From the NCBI GenBank assembly GCA_034687125.1, contig JAQGBZ010000404.1:1-53645 (forward strand): DNA of 53,645 nucleotides, in the 5' to 3' direction. The position numbers and the translations under genes were made by a program. Shown one piece after another: positions 23,363 to 36,009 of the stretch. This DNA comes from Neelides folsomi (Eukaryota; Arthropoda; Collembola; Neelipleona; Neelidae). Below the pieces are notes generated by a model, which saw nothing but the letters and a program-made list of their open reading frames with translations, did not search any database and was not told where the DNA came from. Numbering within the stretch: position 1 is the first letter of the stretch; the number at the start of each line of letters is the position of its first letter.

Positions 23363-26300
23363 TCAATCCTCGATTGGAGGTTCCATGCGGCAAATGATGG
23401 CCTTCGCATAAGCTGCAGCAAGCAGGGCCGAATATGGTTGCCAATCTCGCCTCCGAGTTCCATCCTGCAATTAATAAAAATCATTTAGCAAAATTACATT
23501 TTTTTCTAAATCCTTTTCAATTACAAAATAAGTTATAATTACATTATTGATGATAAATAATGGTGATGTTAAATGATTTCTCACTTTGTAGTCTGCAATC
23601 CCACGGATGACAATGAACGAATCCCGCCGATTCCCAAGAACGCTCTCCAAAACGGAGTCGTATTCAGAGTCATAAGCCAAAATTCCAAGTCGTGCTGCCA
23701 GTTCTTGTCGAACATGATCGTCCCTCGCCACCTGACGCCCAGACGCAATTGCTCCAAAATGAACTCGCGATTCTCCCACTCCGGGCCTGTTCATAAAAAG
23801 GATTTCAAATGGGTGTAAAAGTGACAATAAAAGAAGATGGAAAGTATAAAGCTGAGTTAATTAATAAAATGAGTCATAAATAGCTTTTTACGAGTTTGAG
23901 TTGTATTGAGTTGGCGTGGGATGGGCCACTTCGATCACGTCCTTCTCTCCGATTGCCATGTACAGCTTGTCGGAGGAGGTGGGCGGGCGAGCAAAATCGG
24001 CCTCCTGAGCTTCCAAGTCCCTCATCCCTTCTTCCACGAAAAGACCCCATTTGTCTCCGCCCTAACAAAAGATTATTTATTCACTCGCCATTCTTTTTAT
24101 TGATTCGATGTGATTCCATTTGATTGGACTCAAAAAATGGCTTCAATGAAAGCCCATGAATAAAGATTCCTCACTTCTTCTTTGATTTCAGTTGCAATTT
24201 GTTGAAGGAGAAGACTTGAAGGCGCCCACCCTCGTGTTTCAAATTCCAAACCCCCGTTTTCCTTCTCAATCGCCTTGTCACAATACAAGTAAACATAGCT
24301 AGGGGAAAATATTCAATTGTAAATAAAAACACATAAAATATATTAAATTATTATATATGGCAATCTATAATTTACTTTTGGCTTGGTGTTGGAGTCGAAA
24401 TAACCAAATCTCCAAGTCGAACATGTTTGTTGTAATCTGTAAAATGGGGAACTCCTCCGCCAACTCCGATCAAAAACACATAATCCACTTTTTGGAATGT
24501 TCCTGCAATGGAAAATTTTAATTTAATTAACAATTTAGAGATTTCATATATTTAATGAATTTTACCTAAAAGTCTCGTTGTAGTATTTCCGGCGGCAATC
24601 ATGGCTTCACGCGTATGCCCAACACTCGGCAGCTTTGTTGACACGACTCGATGAGCCCCCATGTTACCCAAAGTATACACATTGGATTCCCCTGAGAAAA
24701 AAGAATCCAGTTTTCATTATTTTGACCTTATATGGAACATTTAAGGTATCATTGTTTTGAGTGCTTACCAACTGTAGTGTATCGAACAAAAGTTTCTTGA
24801 TTCTCGATCATCGCATCAACAGCTAACTTTTCGCAAAATTGAGCAGTGATAATGGCAATCGTAGGCTGCTTGGCTTTAACAATCTTTGGCATTTGCTTGA
24901 CAATCTAAAAGAAAATTATAAAATTCATGTTATTAAAATACTAAAAATTATCATTAAATATTTTAAATATTTACATGTAATATTAAATTATTTAAATGTA
25001 CCTTGACTGTTGTTTCGTTTTGGACAACACGGGTGTAAGCATTATTGTCCATACTCTTAATCAATCCCTTTGACTCCAGTATATTTAAAAATGGTTTGAC
25101 CACGTCTTCACCATTATGCACTTGTCTAAAAAAATACAAAAAAACAAAATGATGAATTCTCAATTTAAGTTGTTAAACAATAACCCATGATGACTTACTT
25201 GGAAATGTCGTGAACAGTCATTGGTGTTGGATAGGAGGATTCGATCATTTCGAGCACTTTAGCTTCAGTCACTTCCATTTTCCCTCCAACCATCCCCCCT
25301 TCATCTGCCGAAACTGGAAAAAGAAATGAACAATTATTTTCAAATAAAGTAAATATTAATAAGTTCTCCCAACACAAATCAAACTTCCGTTAGTAAATTC
25401 TGCACAAAATTATTAAAATCGCATTCGGTGCGGTCATTCCGCTTTTGAACCTCGCATAATGCTTTTTCATGTATTGCGTCACTATCAAGTCTGGTAGCAT
25501 TTAACAAGGGACAATTAATTACATAGGAAAACAATCCAAAACCCAATTAATCGCCAAATGAACTCTTTAATTCAAATGATCAAACCTTTTATTTTGGAAA
25601 ACTTGTCTAAAAAGGAAATAAGAACTGCTCCCGGCTTAACTGTCATAATTTGAACAAATTCGTAACTTGTTTATTAAACAGATACAATTAATAAATTAAT
25701 ATAAAGTTAAAGCTCACTTGGTCGTTCTGGTGGATTGTCCGTTTCTTCAAGTTGCTTGAGCTCAATTTCAACCATTCGGAGTTCAATATAACGATTCTGC
25801 ATTAGCTTCATTATCTTCAAGATGAATCCAACGTAATCTGAAATATGAATAAAATGAAATCTCAGTTCTAGATAAAAACAGAAAACGAATATAATAATGT
25901 AAACGAATGAAAAAAATGTAAATGAATGAAAAAAAATTATTATATAATTATTGGAATTTATTATTTACCTCGTGGAAATTCGGAAGCGCTGACAAGTTCT
26001 TTGAAGAATTCTTGTGTAGACTTAGCTCTATCTGACTCTGGGAAATAGTCTTTGAACCAAAATCGAAGAATCCGACTCTCCAACGTGTGCTTCTGAGTAG
26101 TGGCATTGACTAAGAAAACTGTGAACTCTAGAGAAAGCTGCGAAGGCGTACTATCCAAATGCAACCCTATAAAAAATAATTATTAATTTATTATGTGGAA
26201 TTAATAGCGAATATATTTTGTAGTTTAAATGAGAAAAGTTAAATTTTTACCGTTTAAAGGCTGCTTGTTGATAATGAGACCAGTGTGATCACCTCCAGCG

Positions 26301-27198
26301 ACATGGGCACTTGAAGAATCCAAGGCTTCAACGATCCTTCGTTCGATGGCAATTACAGTTGACTTGGGCGTCTTGGACTTCGGAGTCATTACAACTTGCT
26401 CCACTAAAAACAAAAATAATTAAAATTGATTAAGATTCATGATAAAAACAAGCATTAAACGTATAAAATTAGTTTTAACAATATCATAACCACAAATTCT
26501 AACAATGAATTAAATTTATACAATTTATTATTTAAGCTAAATATACTTGGGTAGTTTTTTAGCATTGTCGATTACTTTGCGTTATTATTTGCCTATGTAT
26601 CGTGTCAAACAAATACACAGGATGAGCATTGTTTGGACATTGACAAAATGTTAAACGAAATGTTTATTATCAAACATTGCAATCCACTGTCAAAATGTGT
26701 CAAGGTCAATACGCTTAAACCAACACAAAGAGTTCATTACCCATTTGATTCATATTGCTACCCATGGTCAATTAGAGGTAATAATCAAAGAATAAATTCC
26801 AAAATCGACCCTTGGCCGTCAACCGTCAATTATTTTATTTTCAAAATTTGATTCAAAACAATTAATTACAAAATGTTTCATTCCCGTCCTTATGGCTGAC
26901 GGGAAACATGACTCATAAACTAAAGAATATTAAATTAATTAATTAAGAAACCCCTTCCTCTTTGACCTCCCTCCAAAAACCCAATTATTAAAGGAAAATA
27001 TTGAAAGGTCATCTCATTGCTCCTCATGCATTTGTCCAATGTTATTGTTGTTTTGGTTGAGTCAGGGCAGGGACGGAAGGGCTCTGTTCCGTTTGAGGAT
27101 GTCAAAGGGTGTTTTAAAAAGGTGTTTGTTAAAAAGGTGTTTATGGTAAATGGCGGTTTCTGACCTGGCGGCGGGACGTCCATGGTCGTGGCCGGCAT
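23363..27198 (-). CDS. Winged-helix-like plus nucleoside phosphorylase-domain protein
   Basis: A 576-aa protein whose C-terminal half belongs to the purine/uridine phosphorylase-nucleosidase superfamily; no orthologue name recognised. Exons in gene order: 27198-27165, 26403-26251, 26166-25969, 25837-25718, 25313-25199, 25125-25002, 24904-24769, 24691-24566, 24502-24376, 24298-24175, 24061-23892, 23786-23585, 23464-23363. All phases match. N-terminus (1-130): unrecognised. About 130-168: a helical, coiled-coil-like stretch. About 175-255: winged-helix-like segment (ESSYPTPMTVHDISK... FLNILESKGLIKSMDNNAYT). About 258-576: phosphorylase domain, with VFLIGVGGGVPH then VRLGDLVIS, and FIVIRGIADYKDG then DWQPYSALLAAAYAKAII. 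That ending resembles the phosphorylase domains fused to NACHT or ankyrin repeats in other proteins. The usual Met-Glu of the active site appears as Ser-Glu (YDSEYDSV); the Asp after IRGIA is kept. No signal peptide, so probably cytosolic or nuclear. Catalysis is inferred, not shown. Confidence 0.85.
26404..27164 (-). other. Intron 1 of the phosphorylase-domain gene
   Basis: 761-base intron after an 11-codon first coding exon (donor CCAG|GTCAGA). Open frames inside it are short and unlike any domain. Nothing else seen. Confidence 0.6.
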
Positions 27199-27620
27199 GG
27201 GGCGGGATTTGGGTCCGAGGGAGGAGGCGAGCGGGAAGAAAACCCCGGCAGTGGACTCCCTCTGTCCGTCCTTCCCTTTAAAACGGCCGAGGTGTGGTTT
27301 GGGGCGAAGGGGCGAGGAAGAGTCGTTTGGGCGGCGGTAGATGGCCGGGCCGATCAGCTTCCCCAGAGAAGTTCCCTACTCCTTTGCCTCACCACACATT
27401 ACTTCACAGCCAGGACGAGGGCAGATCAACTTTCTGGACGACGACGGCCAACTCGAAAGTGTCCCAGCCTCGGCCGTTGATGGTGGGCCAGCCGACGAGA
27501 CTCCGTGACGAAAGTCGCTTGTTTGTCCCACGGGCGGCCAAGAGGGCCAGGATGCGGTAGCCAATTCCAAGACGTCTTCCGTCGTCAGGCCCTTCTCCCC
27601 TGCCAAAGCCCCACATTTGG
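27199..27620. promoter_or_regulatory. GC-rich start region upstream of the phosphorylase-domain gene
   Basis: A sharp rise in GC next to the ATG at 27198, in an otherwise AT-rich region. Open frames of 60-90 codons exist on both strands, which is typical of GC-rich non-coding sequence. It most likely holds the 5' UTR and promoter of the minus-strand gene and could also start a transcript on the plus strand. No TATA box found. Confidence 0.45.
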
Positions 27621-30600
27621 GCTCAGGTCAGAGTTTATTTCAACACTTGGATTTTCTTCTTTTATATACTTACACTTTACTATTTATGAGACCTAGGAGA
27701 GAAAAGTCACAAAGTTGAGGATTGCGGATATTTTCCATTCATTTACAATTATAACAATTCGGTGACGGGGATCGAGAGAGCAGAAGTTCAATACAGTAAT
27801 AATTTCGGCCTCCGATGATTTCTTACCTGAGCTCAAGGGGCCGCCGGGGTTTATTTACAATTAGTTTTCAAGTTAAACTTTAGGGAAATGGCCGTTGAAA
27901 AAGCGATGCTCAATTGGATCGATTATAAAAAGACGGTTTCTTTTAGACATTGGGTCATCTCGTGAAAAAGGATTTACGATTTACCCTTTTGTCTTTATTT
28001 GAGACCATTTTGAAATCAAATAGTTTTGGTATAAAAGGGGCCATGGTGGAGCCCTTATTATAAAATAAGTTTTATAATTAGAGCTGTTGGGGCGATGGAC
28101 CACCCCCTTGCCTTTGGCCTCCTTATAATTTGCTCATTATACCCCAACATTCGATTCATCGATGTTCGTTTCGGGAAGCGTACAGCGTAGGTCATATCCA
28201 GATCAAATGCCCAATTTTTGTCCTCTCATTAACAAGTTAAATCTGGTCAATTGGCGAGTTATTTAATTAATTAGAAATGCTCATTATACTAACCAAACTG
28301 TAATTTTTAACGAATGTGAGTTTTCTCTCCTGGTCTCAATTTTTATTCTCCATTATTTCCATTATATTGTTTATGCACGTCCTATGTTTCATCTTCATCG
28401 TATTGTTCACTTTGGAGTTTAGAAAGGAATTGGCATGAAGTTAGGGAATGCTCAAGGGTTTCATATCTCCCTTCGCTTCACCTGTCAGAAAATTATTTTA
28501 TTAGATATTTTTTAACCTTTCAAAAATGTTTTAAGGGAAATTGAACCCCTTTCCTCGATCTCGTTCATCTTTTGGCCAAATTATAGTCCTGCTTTGTCTT
28601 TCACCTGTCAATTCCAACTTTGTTGTTGAACCTTTAACATTCGAGTTCTTACTGGAAAGGATGAAAATTGTTTGTGGAGGAATTCAGACGCCTCTCAATT
28701 TTTAATATATGGATAAGTTGTAAATGCGTCGAACTCTTTTTTCCTCTTTTGGTATCCGTTGTTTTCCATTGGGATGATCGAAGAAGGCGAGGGAATTTGT
28801 TTTTGAGAAAATGGAAATTTAACAATTTATGTATCGACCTCATCTTGCTCTGGACTTGCTCAACTTAAAATCAGGACAGGAAACAATGATTCAAATTGAA
28901 TCTCTAACAATTGTTCTTCTATGAACTTTTCTTAAGTGTCTTCTATGTGAAAAAAAGTGATTTTAAAATAAGCGTTTGCTCAACTGTATCTTAATTCAAT
29001 TTTATTATTTTTCATTTGTTTTGAATCTCAAACGCAAGTTTTATATATATATATATATATATATGTTATGTATTTTTCCTCAAGCTTTTGTAATTTTCAT
29101 ATTATATCTAGTTGGTATCTTTTCTCTTATACTTACAATTAGTTTCAAATCGAATATCTGAAAGGAATATTTGAACGACCGGAGGAAAGCATAGAGAATT
29201 TTCAGTGGATTCATTTGACTTGTGAGAGAATTCCATTTCATCCATTTGTTTTGACTAACTTGGCTTGGGTATGTGATTAAACTACAGATACTTAAATTGA
29301 TTCGTTATGGATGATTTTGAACAAGGCTCAACTTTGCTCACATCGGGTTATGAGAGGAATTACATAATGTCCGATCTCACCACGCACCCCTTTAAAATTA
29401 ATATTCGAGGAGTGAATTTGAACATTTTATTTGATAAGGCGATTAAATAATTGTTAATATGTAAATACCATTTGGTTTAAGCGAAACATGATTGAAAATT
29501 GTAATATGTAATATTTATTTATTATTTCATGATGTTATTATTTAGATAATATCTCTCCATAGGCCGGCCTTGGCCACCATTTATTCTCAAATTCACTTTT
29601 TTTATTTGCTCACAATACCAGCAATGGGATTTTGCGAATTGTGGACTGTAAAGGAATAATGCCAAAATTTATCTTGTTATATTTTGACTTTATGTGGATA
29701 TATTTCTGGAGGAATTTTTAGTCTTATAGATTTTAGAGTTCCTTAGGAGGAAACGATTCCTTTGTTTATTTAAATCATTTTTTTCTGAAAGTTAAGTGAC
29801 TAGGATTGGGAGCGAATCACCTGAATTTTGTTTTAACCGCCCTGGGATTTTGTCTCTCAACAAGTCTGTGAGACTCTCTGTCTTGTATTTTTACTTCCCC
29901 ATTTTTCATCGGAGGTCGTAAAGAAGGGGAATTGGCGGAGTTGCACATTTCAATTTTCATTTTAATCTCCGCCCCTCTCACAAGGATCATCCGCTATGGA
30001 TCTCTGAGACAATCTTCTTCTTTTTCAATTTCTCCCACCTTTAAACCATGGCTTCTCCATTTAATGTCTTTTTTAGGCTGAGCCGAGAGTTTTTTTTACT
30101 GGTCGTTAGGCCCATCTTTCTGTCCCACATTAACTCCTTACTTACCTTCACCCTCTTACGACCAATTGGAGAAAATACGTGTTTTTTTTATTAATATTAT
30201 GTCTTTTAATAGAGAAGTATACGTGTTTTAATACATGGTCTCTTTGGGCCAAATGGGCCAAGACGGAGGTTGTGTCAGGAGCGCACATATGGAATAACAT
30301 GGGACATTGTATTTATCCTGGAATTTGTGACAAATACTATGTTGTTAGGACTAATGCTGGTACTGCTTCCAGATTCTCAACTTGTTCGTAAACTTGGTTC
30401 AAAAGAAGTAAATAAAATGAAGCGATGAAACAAGCAGAAAGTATTTTGGAGTGGAAAATTGATGGAGGAAGTCTAGACTCCTGAAGACCCGCTTTTGTTC
30501 AAATGTTGTTAAAGAGTGATTTTTTTGAAACTTTTTATTAAATTTCATTTTGGAAAATGAATTAAAAAGGTTGAAAAAGATTTTCTCTCAACATTTCTTT

Positions 30601-33600
30601 CTATAATGTTTTATGTATAGTATATATATAAATTATATGTTTTATTATTGATAGCTGAGGAAAGGTGTTTGGTAATTTCGTGAGCGGTGCATTGAACCCC
30701 CCTTTGTAATTAGTTCAGAGGAGTTTTGGGGCGGGGGGAATGAAGTGTGGAAATTGGGAAAAGTTGAGACCTCCGTGGAACCCTTTGAAGGCGACTCTCG
30801 TCATCATCCCCTCCTTTCATCCTTTCCCACTTTTATGTGGCAGAATTTGTTTGGATTTAAAATTCCACTAATTTCATACACTTGGTTGATGGGCTAGTTA
30901 GTAATTTATTAAATAGAATTTTAACAAGTGGAATCAATGGAGGCGAACAACGGCCCTTTTATCTCCTGTCATTTACACTTTTGGCCCTTTTGGGGATATT
31001 GGGAACCACCGCTCTCATTTCGTTCTTGTTGAGATTTATAAAAGCCTTTTGGAGAACATTTCTCATTAACCTGGAAATGAAGGGAGGATTTGAATAGTTA
31101 CAAAATGTGTCACTTTTTGATTTTAAAATCAATGAATGCCAAACTTTGGATTATTAAAATACAAATCTCATTTGATTTTTAATCCATTAATTCATGAAAT
31201 TGTTCAATTTACATATTTTCATAAATTTTGTATTTTATAAATGTAGCAATTATGGATCTTGAATCTAGATTGCGACTGTTTTGGGGAATGAGTTTTTAAT
31301 GTATAGGAATTGAAAATTGAAATGCATTTGGAATGGTTTTGAATTTAATATTTGAAAAGGACTTGAAAAGTATTTAAATGTTGTTTGTTCAAGTCTTTTT
31401 CAACTTGTTTATTCCTTCATTGAGAGGGTGTGAAAGGGGGGAGTTGGCGAAAACATTTTATGATGAGCCACTAATCTATTTACGATCTCCAGAGATCTCC
31501 TTCCAATACATTTTACAGCGCTTTGCTCCACAAATGCACAATATATCTATATTATGTTCACTATGAATTCCAAGGAACGATTTTTTTTTAAAAAAAGTTT
31601 AACATTTTGCGCGATTTGTATTAATTTTAATATTATTTGCCACATTTATACAATTTAATTTAATTATAGCATGGTATGTTTACATTGCGATGTAATTTAT
31701 GAATTTCACATTGCATTTACTATTTTATAATTTTTTTTGAATCAATTAATATGGGTATTTTGAGAATATGGGTTTTGTGAAGGTATAATTACTAGTCTGC
31801 TTTCTCCTCCATTATGCAAATGAATTTTCAAGCGTTGTTTGTAATCGTCTTTGTGGGACGTGTGTTGTCTTTGTGGTTGGCCATTTTCTATTTTCATGGA
31901 AACTGGATTAATTCCTCTTTAATAATTAATCATTTAATTCCATTTTATAAATTTAATTGGATATTCATTTAATTCTTGATATTATCAAAAGTATTGCCAC
32001 GAGGGAAACAGAACGTATTATAGGTAAAAGGAAAATTTTCATTTCTTGAAATTTCTCATTTTAATTTACATAAAATTGCTTGTAGTAGTCCAATTAGTTA
32101 AATTGTAATTTAACTAGCAATTATAAAATAACTTTGAAAATAATTTGTAAATGTACTTGGGGTATTAATTTTATATAATTACTGTATTTTCATATTGGTT
32201 CATGTCTCATACTGTCCGTTGGTTATCATTGGTTTTAATGGCCGTTTTTATCTCCAGAACTCGAATGTTTGAATGGACGGTTGGATAAATAAAGGAATAT
32301 AGTCATAAATGTATATTTAGCTCTCATTTCCTTCTAGAACGTTTCGTTGTACGATAATTTTGATTGTTCCAAGTCTTCTTGCTGAGATGTATGATTTTAT
32401 AATAATTTGGCAAATTGGTCGACTAGACATGACACATGTCAAGATTTAGTATTCAAAATTGCAGGGCCATGATTTTACTGCATTTTTTAAATGAACCCAA
32501 ACGAGACATTTTCTCATCACATTTCAATTTTCTTATCTCTTGGACTTTGAAAAAAATATTTGAATGAGACTCGGTTTGGTCCACGCACTTAATCTCTTCT
32601 CCTTCATTCTTCCTTATCTTTATTGTCTTTTGGCCAAACTGATTTTCCCACACTTGCAAATATTCTCCATATTGATGGGCTATCAATTTTTATCATTTTT
32701 TTAATTGCCATTCATTTCTAATTTGATGATTATGATCACAAATTAAGATTACTTTTATATAATTAAAGATTAGAGGAATAAATGTTTGGACAAAATGTTA
32801 AGGATTAAAATTTTGAATTAACGTTTAAATTTAATTTTTTAAATTGTTAGTTCATTTATTTGTTAGTGGCGGGAGGTTGAGCCGACTCTGAGAGTGAGAT
32901 AGTGTTTATTCTATTTATTACAAAAGCTGAATTAATTTTCAAATAATCTCCTAATCCCTCTGGCCTATTTGTATTCATGGACCAGTATTTTGTACAGCTT
33001 AGGTAATCTTCCATTATTTAAATACCATGTATGTATTTAGAAAGTCAGCGGATCATTTGGGATCAAGTTAAATCAAAATGGGGAAAAAAGAAATATAATG
33101 TGTTTTACCTCATATCTTTTCCTTGACTATTCCATCAAATCTTTCGTTTTTTACAATTGTTATTGATATTCAATACTTTTTTTTTATTTAAAAGGGAAAA
33201 ACTTTAAATCGTTATGATGAGTCTTGTTAGAAGTTATGACTATTTGAACGTTGTATCGGAAGAGAAATTTGATCTCAAAGATGAAAGTTTTCCGACTAGA
33301 CTTCATAATTGAACTCACTGCTCTTCTTCAGACTCAATCGCTCTCAGCATGCACACATTGGACTAAATAAATATATTTTGTCAATAATATATCATTGTAT
33401 ATAACAACCATATGATATTACACTATATATGGATTTAGAATCATTCATGGACATATTTAGTATTAGATGCTTTATATATATACCTAACCAGTATGCTATT
33501 TGAAAAAAAAGGGTATTGTAAAAGGGATGCAATTGGCATATATTTTTTGTATGTTCAGTTTTTCTGAGTGAGTATAGCTGGACGATTTTTAATATTTGCA

Positions 33601-35910
33601 TTTTTTTGAAATGAGGGCATGGAGGGAGGGCCTTTTGGTAAGGTCATGTGAGATCGCGAAGCCTTTTATGTTCCTCTTGAATTAATTCAGGGATTGTAAG
33701 GAGAGATTTTGTATTGAAAAGAGGAGGAGGTTCTTGGGATCCTTGAGGAAGAAGAGGAAGGGCAGGAGTTTGAGCAATTGACGCATCCTCAGTTAAACTC
33801 ATTGCCTCTTAAATGAGATTGTTTAGTCGAACACATGAACAGGGATTTTTCATTCTTTTTTGCCGGGACTTGGATATTTGGTGAATGATTGAGATAGGCC
33901 ACTATTTCCCATCCTCTATTACCTGTAAATTCAGGGAGGAGGAGTTGAATTTGTCTATTTGCTTATTAATACAACTCCATTCATTCGATGACTCAATATG
34001 GAAGCAATGCATTTATAATTTAGTTTTGATGCATGTGATGTATGCATGTTATGTATACAAGTTATTATTTAATTATTGGTTATATTTTTACCATCTGAGT
34101 TTGAACATGGGATGGAGTTGTTGAGGCATATATGGCTCAATTCACTCCCTAGAGTTTGTTTTCATCATTATCACTTTCTCCAATTAGGATTGTTTAAGAA
34201 GCGAGCGCTGAGTTCATTCTCTCGCTTTGTTCCTCAATGGGAGATGAAGTTTAATGAAGGAAGAATTTGACATTGTTAGGTCATGGAAATGAATTGGGTA
34301 ATTGATGGAGGCACTTCTTTCTTCCTAATGGTCATCATCCTCATCATATATGTAAGATTTGTGGTAATGAATTAATGAATGGAAGGAAGAACCTCTCTCA
34401 TTGATGGCATTTAATTATTAACTCCTATCTTAATTCAAATATCACGGGTTGGATCGATCCTGGGAGGTGTTAATAATTAATGGCGATTTTAAAGGTAGAA
34501 CTTTGATTCGCTCCTTTCCTGAAGATTCGACTTGACGCCTAAATTGGCCCTTGTTTTTGTTAGCTGGATTAATTGGAAGACTTTGAAAAGTTGTAATCTT
34601 TTATTCTTTCAAAAGTTGCTCGTTTCCTGGGAAGTTGATTAGTTCGAGGATGATTCCCAAGATATACCTAATTTTATTATCCAGATCATATATTGATAAA
34701 GTATATAAACATACTTAAATCATTTCAATTTGTGACATATTTCATGAATTATTTATACTATTTATAGAATGTAAAATACAAATTTGTATCTTTATAAAAG
34801 TATATGTACAATAAGTTTAGGAATCAAATCATTGAATGATTTGTAACTCTTGAACTTATGGGAAGGAATTGTCTGGAATTATAACATTGTTGAATATTAG
34901 GTAGTATGTAGCATCCAAGTTGGATAAGAGTTTGTATATTTCAATAGTTTGTTCCTTTTGAACTTTTGGGACTTCATCGATGGTGTATGTGATGTCTCGA
35001 CGAGGTTCAGCGGGGCATCAAACTCCCCTGTCTGGAACCTGTGAAGAAAGTGAAGTTCGGGGGGAGAAGGATTTGAAAGTCGTAATTGGATGATTTGATG
35101 AATATTTGCTTGGGCTTTTCCGCCTAGGAGGAATCTTTTCTACCTCCTTGGAGCATTTGTCTCCCCTTTCACATCATCCGGTGTTTGAATAGATGAAGGG
35201 GGGTTGACAGGTGGGATCCCACTTCATTTCTCTCTTTCACTGTTGTGGGGGGAACCCGAGGGCGTTTGCTTCCAATCCGAATTTCGGGGCTAATCTCCCG
35301 AATGCCCTTTCCACTTTGTGGTCAGGTATTGTTTAATTAGCGAGTGGAGTGAGTCAAGTGTGGAGTGACTCAAGTGTAGGGAGATTAAAAACGGATCCCG
35401 AGGGGGGAAATGTGAAACTCGGATTTGAATTGAAGAGATAATGAGGTTGGAGGCAATCAATCCATTTGTTTGCTCTTTTCCCACCAATCGTCATTTAATT
35501 TTCAACTTCCAAATCCTCAAAAGCTGGAAATGTTCAAATTGTTTACATCTCCACAATATTGTAAAATTTACAATTTTTATGCATGTAAAAAAATCATTTT
35601 CTAAACAATTCACTTGTTATAGGTTAATGTAAAGTTAAAATGAATTATGTGGTAGTATAATAAACATGTAAGTGTATTCATGGCGTTCATGGAGGAACGA
35701 AATCCGCTGTGTGATTAAATGAGTATAGGAATGGCTGACGGATCAGATCATCTTGTGCGAGGGTGTTTGGAGGGATTGAGAAAGATCGGGTGATCCCAAC
35801 CTCCCCAACTTGAACCCTGTTTAGTCAGTCGGAGTTCTCTTGTGAGTACGGAAGTGTTTGGGGTTGTCTGGAACATGCTCGTAAGGGCTTGTCGGCGGAA
35901 TTCGGCTCGG
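27621..35910. other. 8-kb gene-free stretch upstream of the zinc-finger gene
   Basis: No convincing coding exon on either strand. By eye the plus strand is T-rich, with G often exceeding C, like the introns of the plus-strand gene that follows. That may mean this region is also transcribed as an upstream intron. It contains a TA microsatellite at 29042-29064 and some GC-richer patches (about 35.0-35.3 kb) with no gene assigned. Confidence 0.4.
29042..29064. repeat. (TA)n microsatellite
   Basis: About 11 uninterrupted TA units. Confidence 0.9.
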
Positions 35911-35950
35911 GGTATATAAGGCGGAAGGTGGGTCGGGAACGATTCAGCGC
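35911..35950 (+). promoter_or_regulatory. TATA box and initiator of the zinc-finger gene
   Basis: TATATAAG begins at 35913, and an initiator-like TTCAGC lies at 35943-35948. Its A (35946) is 33 bases downstream, within the usual TATA-to-start range of arthropods. The ATG follows 64 bases later. The flanks are GC-rich compared with the surroundings. Confidence 0.7.
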
Positions 35951-36009
35951 GTCCCCGACGACGACCGGCTCGTTTACGTCTCTCCTCCTAAAGGAGACAC
36001 ATAGCAGTC

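Noticed and set aside
27292..27616. Open frames on both strands in the GC-rich block
   Set aside because: Frames are open on both strands at once, as expected from high GC. No domain is recognisable and no splice pairing with neighbours could be made; treated as 5' region.
30179..30391. 70-codon plus-strand frame with Trp and Cys
   Set aside because: Isolated, with no splice context or recognisable domain, in a long gene-free region; likely chance.
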